Origin: Diphasiastrum complanatum
Lineage: Eukaryota; Streptophyta; Lycopodiopsida; Lycopodiales; Lycopodiaceae
NCBI GenBank assembly: GCA_029204225.1
Contig: CM055110.1
Span: 14,812,290 to 14,876,289, forward strand
Reading direction: 5' to 3'
Length of the DNA stretch: 64,000 nt
Every line of letters starts with the position of its first letter. The first letter of the stretch is position 1. Position numbers and translations under genes: made by a program. Shown here piece by piece: positions 56,078 to 64,000 of the stretch. The notes beneath the pieces were generated by a model. That model searched no databases and was not told where the DNA came from. It worked only from the letters and a program-made list of their open reading frames with translations.

Positions 56078-59000
56078 CCCCCCCCTTAATCTGGATCCAT
56101 AAATGCTTCGATCTTCAGACTTAGCAATGCACAAAACCTATTGTGTGCATCAATGCTCAGTGCCTTGGTAAACACATCTATTGTCATGTCTTACATTCAA
56201 CAATACGTCAAGCTTATCTCTTTGTTGAGAACCTTACTCCTGATATACTGATATCGAATCTCAATGTGCTTAATCCTAGAGTGAAATCCAAAGTTGGTCA
56301 ATAAGACAATGGCACTTTGATTATCACAAAACATAATTGTCAAAGTTTACTGATTCAGAATAATGTCTAATAGTAAATTTCTCAACCAAATTGCTTCTTT
56401 AATAGCTTGAGATGCAACAATATACTCTGCTTCTGTGGAGGAAAGAGCAATAGAGGTCTGCTTACGTCTGTTCTAAGAGAAGGACCATCGTTGAAGAAGA
56501 ATGTAAATCCGGATGTGGATTTACGAGTATCTACATCTCCTCTCCAACTCACATCTGAATATCCACTAAGTCGATAGAGATTGTCATTGTCGACTTTCCC
56601 ATGGTAGATGCAAAGGCCCGTTGTAGCTCATGACTCGAATAAGAGCCTTCCAATGGGTAATGATAGGATTATCCATGAATTGGCTTAGTGAGCTAATTGC
56701 AAAAGAGATACCAAGCCTTGTACAGACCATTGCACACATGAGAGATCAAAGTATTGATTGATAAGGATATTATCTCATTTGCTCCTTTTCCTACTTTTTC
56801 TAAGGACATTGGTCCTTCAATAGTCGCAAGCCTAGATCCATTGGTGAGTGAGCTACTTAGCAATTGATTATATTATATCTGATAAGAGTACTGTTAATAT
56901 ACCTTTCTTGAGTAATGTAAATCAGCCGTCTCGCTTTGTTTGGGTGGATTTGAATTCCTAGATAGTAGTGGACCTCATCCAGATTGGTCATGTCGAATTC
57001 GGAACACAACATCTGCTTAGCATCATTTACCTGACTGCCGACACTATTGCTGAAATGTAATGTGTCGTTGACATACAAAGTACTAATTATAAAAGAATGC
57101 TACACTGACTTGAAATATATGTTCGAATTGGTAGTCCTTGGTTTAAAGCCGTGTCGGATGAGAAATGTGTTAATCCTCTAAAACGAAGCTCTTGCAGATT
57201 GTTTCAAGCCATAAAGTGCTTTATGGAGTTTACAAATATGATCTTTCTTACCATCAAGAAAGTATCCCTCAAGATTACACCATGTAACTTGTCTATACAT
57301 CGAGTTGATGTACTTCGAGGTTGGCTGCAACAACATATGATAGGAGGGCTCGAATCAAGGAATGTTTGATTACCAGACTAAAAGTCTCATTGTAGTCGAT
57401 ACTAAGAATTTGAGAAATTCCTCATGCTACCAGTTGGGCCTTCCTTCCATCAATACTCCTATCATTTTTGTACTCGATCTTAAAGACACATTTATAATCG
57501 ATAAAATCGTTGTCGATAAGTAATTTGACTAATGACCATGTCTGGTTTTTTTATGAGAGAAGAATACTCTTTTTCCATCACATCTCTCCAGAGATCAGAG
57601 GCTGGTTGGCTAAGTGCATCTTTGACTGTTGTCGGTTCCTGAGTTAGAAGACATGAAAACTCATGAATATGCCTCATGGGCTATATGCACACTCAGTTTG
57701 ATCTTCTTGGAGGTGGCGTCGGTTGATGATCTGACCATTGCTTGTGTCGTTCTTGAGCTTGAACAACCTCTTCTTCTGATTTGTTGTTTAATAGTTGTTC
57801 AATTGTCGACATGATTAAACTTGAGGCTCAAAATTGTCATGTCGATTGTAGGTGCTTCTAATGTTTTGCATGGAACTTTACCCTTGCCTTTGGCTTCAAT
57901 GAACTGATCCTCAATAAAGACTGTATACATGCTAAAAAAGATCTACTGGATATCAAGTTCGTATAGCTTGTAGGTGTTTTCAGAAGTAGAGTAGCCGATT
58001 AGGATGGATTTGAGACTTTGGAAGTCCAGTTTCTTCCTTGTCTCCTTCGGGATCTGCACATAGGCGACACAACAGAACACTCGTAGATTCTTCATTGAAG
58101 GCTTAGATCTTGTTCAAACTTCATAAGGTGTTTGACCTAAGAGGGCCTTAGTTGAGTATCTGTTCTAGATGTAAGCTGTAGTAGGGGCAACTTCAGCCCA
58201 AAAATGCTTCAATAATGATATGTGAGCCAACATGCACTTGGCTGACTCAACCAGGTTACGATTCTTCCTCTGGGATAATCCATTAGATTGAGGTGAATAT
58301 GGAGTTATGAAATATTGTTTGATGCCATGGCGGAGGCAATATTTTTGAATTTAGTAGAGATGTACTCTCCACCATTGTTGCATCTCAGTGCTTTGATATT
58401 CTTCATAGTTTTCTTCTTTGCATGCTCCTTGAAGGCTTTAAAGAGGTTGAATGCCTCTGATTTCTTCTTGATGAAATACATTGTTGTCTTTTTGAAAAAT
58501 TCATCAATATAAGTAACAACATATTTTGCATCCTTCAATGAAAGATTCTGTATTGGGCCACATATTCTGAATATACAATGTCTAACAAATCTCTAGATAC
58601 ATGCTAGTGATTCAATTTAAAGGGCTTCTTAGCCTATTTTCCAATTATACAATCTTGACAGATAGGCACTTTGACTTTACCATCTAGATAGTCAAGATCA
58701 AGCACAATGGACTGTGTAGAAATGTTTGACACATAAGCATAATTTGAATGACCATGTCTATAATGCCAAAGTAAACTTTTATTAATTTGGACTGAAGTAC
58801 TAAGAACCTAATTAGGGGCAGAATAGCACTGACTTAATTTGTACAAGTATCCATGTCTCTTTTCGAGTGCTAAGAACTTGCTTGTCCTACTGCTTACTTT
58901 ACATTGATCTATTTGAATTCTACTTTATGTTCTTAATTCGTGATTCTATTGATAGAGAGCAACTTTGTAAAAAGATTTGGTACATGAAGAACATTAGAGA

Positions 59001-59650
59001 GTAGTTTGAATCGATCATTTGCAAAGTTCAATCTCACAGCGCCTTCACCCTCAATAGCATGTGTGCTATTGTCCAGGTGAACATACTGTAAGACGTATAG
59101 GATTCAAAACAATCAATATGGCAAGTCATGCGCTTAATTGCTCCGGAATCAAGAAACCAGGATGATTTGAATGAATGATTCTTGATGGTTTGTCATGAAT
59201 GTATCATGATCCGTTTGTTGATCGGACAAACGTGTTTCTACAGCTACATTTGCCATCTGATTTGATTGCCCTTTGTTGTGCTTGGCTTACAGTATACGAC
59301 AATCTTGGATCTCATGGTTGGTTCGTTTGCAGTATCTACATAACAACTTCTTCTAAGTTGCTAGATTCCACGGCTCTCGATCTCATGTCGATTTCTGATT
59401 CAACTTCGCTTGTTTTGAGCCTCTCTTCTTCTGTTTACTCGAGTTCTTGTTTGTGTATAGGGCATGAGAGTCGACAATCGAGGAACTGGAGGATCCATTC
59501 CTTCATGAATGTTTCAATTGATTCTACTATGTTTGCCACTTTGCTTCTATCCTTTGCCAAGTAATGAGGTAGACAATCGATCACTCAGGTAAACAGATGT
59601 TGTAGGGTTTGTAGGTCGCCAGAAAACCCTGACAAAGTACCACAAGCAGA
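55337..59650 (-). mobile_element. decayed Ty1/copia retrotransposon, minus strand
   Basis: Order on the minus strand: gag zinc knuckle CRYCKRTNHEIQDC (about 59,300-59,340); protease-like remnant about 59,160-59,000; pre-integrase about 58,750-58,640; integrase (KDAKYVVTYIDEFFKK; RCNNGGEYISTKFKN, 58,538-58,305); RT (RDVMEKEYSSLIKK; MYVNDTLHFSNSV; DEVHYYLGIQIHPN, 57,680-56,850); RNase H (ALSSTEAEYIVASQAIKEAI, about 56,450-56,390). A polypurine tract (G8 on the minus strand, 56,078-56,085) directly precedes an LTR that starts TGTTGGATTT at 56,077. The catalytic loop has YVND for YVDD. Many stops. The far LTR end near 55,337 is a guess (TG at 55,335), and no 5' LTR was found. Confidence 0.82.
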
Positions 59651-60640
59651 TGCCATACTTCACAAGTCTGAAAACATAGGAACAAATGGCCAAAGGTAGA
59701 TATCTCAGAAGGCCGTAGATTTGATCCTAACCTAGGTAGGGCGGATAGGGCCAAAAATGAGCTCACAGACAAGGTTTACAATTAGGTAGAATGCCACAAA
59801 ACGCAAGGTTCTCATGCTACACATAAGAGTACTTAAAATATAGATCCTAAATCTTAAAACCATAAGAAGAGTTTGATGTAATGGTATGTTTTTTGTAGAT
59901 AATGTTTTTAGGACCAAGTTTGTGGTTGCTTTCTAACTAACGATTTAAAGATTTGTAAGATTGGCCTCCAAACTAGCGATGGACAGACTGTATCTACTTA
60001 CAAATTAGTGGTCCTATAGTACTATAAATGCACAAAATTAGACAGCTAAAAGATGCCCAGAAATGTCAATAATTAACAAGTTCAGGGCTTGTAGATTTGC
60101 AATTGTCAAGAGCCTAATACATGGCTTATTTTTCCTGCAGTTAGGAAAATGCCCTGCAGACAAGTGATGGATTGTTAGGAGATAATGTTGTTAGGATAGC
60201 GTGTAGAATTGTCCGTAGGTAGGGTAACATGACTGGGTAAGTACATGTTGTAGAATAGACAAGAACTACAACCAAAAGCTCAAAACAGATTAACTGGATT
60301 ATGATTACAGATTGATTGGCTACACTGCTATTTCGCTTCCACGGGGGGCCACTACCGTGCAGGTAATTGTATCCTCAAAGACCTAAATTATGGCCATGAT
60401 TGTGTGGCTTCATTGAGATAGTATACAATACAAAAGAAAGAGAAAACAAAATATACAATACAAGGAAGATAGTATACAAGAAAAAAATTACAAAGAAAGA
60501 AATCTTAGTTGCACATAACAAAACAAAAGAGTCGTACTTGGAATGAGACAAATGAGTTTGATAGAGTTGAGAACTAGTGCCAAAAGCCGATCTCGAACAA
60601 TCTTTAGCAAAAATAAAAAATGAAAAACCCTAGAAAAATA
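59651..60640. other. no gene recognised
   Basis: Should hold the start of gag and the 5' LTR of the copia element, but neither was recognised. AT-rich, short frames. Confidence 0.4.
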
Positions 60641-60649
60641 ACGCGGCTT

Positions 60650-60882
60650 TGAGAATTCAGTCGCGGACGTCGAATTTCGACATCTATATTATTCGTCGGA
60701 ATCCGACGTCCTCTTTATGCTTCTTTTTAATGCACGGACAGGTGACATCATCAATCAAAAAGGTGTACTCTCCGAAATGGGATGTCAGATTCCAACATAT
60801 TTATTGTGCGTCAGAATTCAATGTCCGTAAAAAAACAAAAATTCCTACAAAAAAAAAATTTCCGGCAATTTTGTGTGTGTGT

Positions 60883-60913
<31 letters not shown>

Positions 60914-60940
60914 GGGGGGATTCCGACGGATTATGAAAGT
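60650..60940. repeat. short palindrome array with (TG)n and G-run
   Basis: Small palindromes are spread over the stretch: GTCGAATTTCGAC at about 60,668, GTCGGAATCCGAC at about 60,697, then variants at 60,784, 60,810 and 60,920 (ATTCCGACGGAT). A TG tract at 60,872-60,896 runs into a G run of 23 (60,897-60,919). Motifs of the type ATTCCGTCGG are known from subterminal regions of plant CACTA elements. Confidence 0.55.
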
Positions 60941-60973
60941 TTTTTGAATCTGTCAAAACTTTGTTTCAAAAAT

Positions 60974-60992
60974 CGCGGATTTTGTTGTTGTG
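60974..60992 (-). mobile_element. possible CACTA-like terminal inverted repeat
   Basis: On the minus strand it reads CACAACAACAAAATCCGCG, close to the CACTACAA-AAAA ends of En/Spm (CACTA) transposons. Directly outside it a gypsy pol frame begins. The partner end was not found. Confidence 0.4.
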
Positions 60993-61004
60993 TAATCTCC
61001 TTTG

Positions 61005-61382
61005 TCATTCTCTAATACGCTTTATATTAGGTTTTAATGGGATTCGATGGACTGCTAGGGTTGGTGGTATACCTTTAAGGACGTTGTAATTCCAGGCAAA
61101 TACACCCTTTTCACCTACCAAGATATCAGCCTTTTGGGCTCCTTGTCTAGGTGGGCACCAACTAATAGTACTTTGAGCGTCACATAGAACCTTATCCGCA
61201 TCGGCATCTCTAACACATGCTAGAGGTTCATGACCCTCGTATTGTTCAATTAGCAGCAGCGCTGTGTCCTTGGAAGTAGATTCTTCAAATTCACTAGTTA
61301 CAGAGTCTTCACCCTCCCAATATGTATCAAGGAACTCAGCCCTTTCGCTCTCAGGCAAACTCAAATATGCATTTTGTTTCAC
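61005..61382 (-). mobile_element. Ty3/gypsy pol fragment (protease-RT junction)
   Basis: A 125-codon minus-strand frame ends KGVFAWNYNVLKGIPPTLAV, then HRIPLKPNIKRIRE. That is the segment leading into gypsy reverse transcriptase (FAW-Y, then AVHRI). It breaks off just inside 61,005, next to the CACTA-like end at 60,992. Confidence 0.75.
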
Positions 61383-61624
61383 CAGTTAACGCTTGACGAT
61401 TTTGTTTATGAACACATAGTAGTGAAAGGCGTCGTTTGAAGTCTATAAGAACTACACTGATGTTTAATTGTTGAACAAGAACTAAACTTTGTAAGTGCTC
61501 GCTTTGGGTATTGAGAATTTCTAACAAACGAGGTAAAAGCCTAGTGATTGAGAGAAATCCTAATAGCCATTGCCCAACCCATACGATTTTGATCGACTTA
61601 TACTTATGCTACCCCCAATCATTG

Positions 61625-61830
61625 TGAAATAGCTGAGATATTTTTTAGGAAGAGTAAACTATTATAGGAGATTCCCTAACAACCATTTTTGACTCATTTA
61701 TCCATTAGTGAGATTGCTAGGAAAGAATAAATGCTTCATATGGACTGACGAGTGTCAAGAAGTGTTCGAATACTTGAATAGTATTATCTCTAAGAGAGCA
61801 TTCAATCTTGAGAAATCATCGAGACTAACA
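61625..61830 (+). mobile_element. Ty3/gypsy RT end / RNase H start fragment
   Basis: The frame reads FLGRVNYYRRF, then IYPLVRLLGKNKCFIWTDEC and QEVFEYLNSIIS. This is typical of the gypsy RT thumb and the start of RNase H, with an in-frame stop. Orientation is opposite to the neighbouring gypsy piece, so they are two different insertions or a rearrangement. Confidence 0.75.
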
Positions 61831-63296
61831 TTGTAATTGTGGTATAGATTGACTTCCGCTAATATACCTTCACATAGCTTGGTTGTTTGGGGGTCATTTT
61901 ATATACCATCATTGGTGCATCTGCCGGGAGGTGCATGAGTTCCTTCCGAGTTATGATTCTATTGTACTTGGAGGTACAGTGAGGTGTCAGCTGACTGATC
62001 AGTTCCCAAATTCTATTGTTGGATGTCTGATGAAGATTTACTTAGTTCATACTTAAAGTCACTGCCTGAGAAACATAAAACCCCTGGTCTTGGTGAAGGC
62101 ATTGCACATCTACAAGAAGTCGTACTGTTATGTACTTATATTCCTGCCTTAGTGTGAACACATCAAACTTGTAAATTTATAATTATTAATGTCTTACATC
62201 AGTCTGTGGTGTTTTGTAAAAATGTAAATAGCAAGTCTCTGGTAACTTGTTGTCCTACTTATATTTGGTATAGGGTACTAGGTTTTAATTTATAGGCTGC
62301 CGGACTGACCTCCTAAAAAGTAGGAGAGTTGACCGGTCAACGAGACATGTGTCATATGCTCATTGGGACACTTGGTCTAGTGCATGAGTGACATGGGTCA
62401 GACGGTCCTCTTACTCGCTTGCCAATGTGTCACTGTACTGACAAGTGTCGATTGTGCCTGGGGTTCGCCATGTGTCGACTTTAGGAAAGGGTTAGGGTTA
62501 AGTGGGTGCTTGAGGATTGTATTCAAGTGAGCCTAGAGAGAGGCATTTTCCATCATGATCTACGCAGCAAGTGGCTGGGAGGAGACTTAGCAGTAGTGCT
62601 CTTATGTGGATAGTTTGCCATGTACTTTGAAGAGAAATCAATAAAGTGGATATTTCAGAGACTACTTTGGTCTGTTTGAGTTGTATTCAGATAGCTTTGC
62701 AGGATTGTGTGGGGATTGGCATCACTTTCGTTTGCAGTTAGGGTTTATTGGATGCTAGGTAGGTCAGCACCCTCTTACAGGAGTTTTTTTACGTATTTTG
62801 AGAGCCTTGAAGCTTACAGATTACAGCCTTATGGTAGATTGCTGGTCCTTGGGCAACCTTTGAGCATCTATTGTTGTTTAGCCTCTTTTTCTCTTTGCTT
62901 TTATAAAAATCAGCCTTCCTTAATTTTGTAAAAGTGTTTGTAACTTTTTCAATTCTCGGTATTTTTCGAATTTGACAGTTGCTATAGTCTTCTGGTGGTA
63001 GGTCATTAGTGGGGTAGTGCCTATCAGATTCCTATTCTATTATTTCCCCTTGTTTTTGAAGATTGTCAGTTTCAAACCCTTGTTTGCTCTTTTTTCAAGA
63101 AAAAGTGTTTGTGGGTTGCCAGATTTCGGTTGTAAAGGATCTATTCTATCCAGTTCTTTTAGGAATTCAAGGTAGTCCCTTTGTGTAGCTTGTTTGAGGT
63201 GAGAAAAGCCTATTTGTGCTTTGTTTCAAGTGCTTTAGTTGCAAGTTTTTTTCATAATTCCGCAAGTTGCTCTGTGTTTCCTAGCTAGTTTTTGCT
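61831..63296. other. probable 5' non-coding part of the gypsy element at 63,297
   Basis: No frame recognised. Palindrome GTTGACCGGTCAAC near 62,330. LTR ends and a primer-binding site could not be fixed, but a gag frame directly follows. Confidence 0.35.
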
Positions 63297-64000
63297 ATGG
63301 CATTTTCTAGTGATACTACACATGATTTTAAGAGGATTGATGCACTTTTTGTCAAAGTTGATGGCATGGAGCATATTCTAAAGTAGGCCTTAGAACAATT
63401 GAAGCCTAGTCATGCACTTGAAAGAGTAAGTGCTACAGGGAATTTGGGTGGTGAGCTTGGTTCAACTGAAAGAGATGCAGATCTTGGCAGGAAGCGCAAG
63501 ATGACGTCCATTAAATACTTGAAACCTCCAATGTTTACAGGTGCAATAGTGGTATGAACCACAGATGCGGTGGAAAATTGGCTACAGAAATGGGAAAAGG
63601 CCTTTGGAATGTGTGGAATTACCGATGAATTAGAAATGATTGTTGAATCTACCTATTGATTACAGGAATTGGCACCAACAAAGGTGGAGAAAAGTTGAAA
63701 AATATGGCCTTGTACCAGATTCCTGGGAGGCATTTCGACAAATGTTTGTACAAAATTGAGTGTCTCTAGATGAACAGAATCGAGCCATGCAACAGTGGAC
63801 ATGCCTCAAGCAAGGCAATTGGTCAGTTCAAGAATATGTTGATCGATATAGAGAGGCGTTGCTGAGGATTCTTGAGTATGTGCCCTATGTATTTATAGGT
63901 GTTCTATTTCATCGAAGGACTCAGGGAGAATTTGCGGCCTTTTTGTGGCAAAATGGTGTCCTGCTTCTTGCTAGACCAAGAGAAAAAACCACTACCAAAA
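63297..64000 (+). mobile_element. Ty3/gypsy gag, degenerate, runs off the right edge
   Basis: Starts at ATG 63,297 (MAFSSDTTHDFKRIDALFVK). It continues, with a stop near 63,384 and frameshifts, through SIKYLKPPMFTGA, VENWLQKWEKAFGMCGI and YGLVPDSWEAFRQMFVQN, to WTCLKQGNWSVQEYVDRYRE. This is the retrotransposon gag capsid fold pattern (W-L...F...L..G...V-YV..F/Y). Pol would lie beyond the window. Confidence 0.8.

Overview
This is nuclear DNA from a large-genome, transposon-rich land plant. The two cellular genes are plant genes, BOP1 and an AUX/LAX auxin carrier. They have canonical GT-AG introns, some of them 5 to 10 kb long and full of retrotransposon debris and long (CT)n/(GA)n tracts. Their divergent sequences and very large introns would fit a fern or another non-flowering plant, but the sequence alone does not prove this.

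Layout. 827-12,125 (minus strand): the first nine coding exons of BOP1, the nucleolar ribosome-biogenesis WD40 protein. The 3' part lies beyond the left edge. Its 5-kb intron 8 holds two decayed LINE fragments, and a telo-box sits about 115 bp upstream of the start. 12.2-23.4 kb: intergenic, with LTR fragments, an LTR plus primer-binding site (PBS), a lone 828-bp LTR and an unusual array of short hairpins. 23.4-24.4 kb (minus): a broken copy of the AUX/LAX gene that keeps the upstream region and the last exon only. 24.4-35 kb: microsatellites, a 5'-truncated Ty1/copia element, several unassigned decayed ORFs and small foldbacks. 35,576-53,894 (plus): an AUX/LAX gene of eight exons whose spliced reading frame stays open for 493 codons. 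Its 10.4-kb intron 6 contains a ~200-bp CT tract, a TRIM-like LTR pair, copia debris, a short LTR element with an intact 5-bp target-site duplication and a long foldback hairpin. 54-64 kb: unassigned sequence, a decayed minus-strand copia element, a CACTA-like end, and gypsy fragments in both orientations. A gypsy gag domain runs off the right edge.

The main observation is that the broken AUX/LAX copy (minus) and the complete gene (plus) are head-to-head, about 10.5 kb apart at their 5' flanks. This suggests an inverted duplication in which one copy lost all internal exons. The second most notable item is a set of hairpin arrays with conserved loops, at 17.2-18.3 kb and with look-alikes at 33.0 and 60.7 kb. 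They resemble subterminal arrays of CACTA-type transposons but are not assigned. BOP1 (60S subunit assembly) and AUX/LAX (auxin import) are unrelated functionally; the rest is mostly mobile-element sequence.
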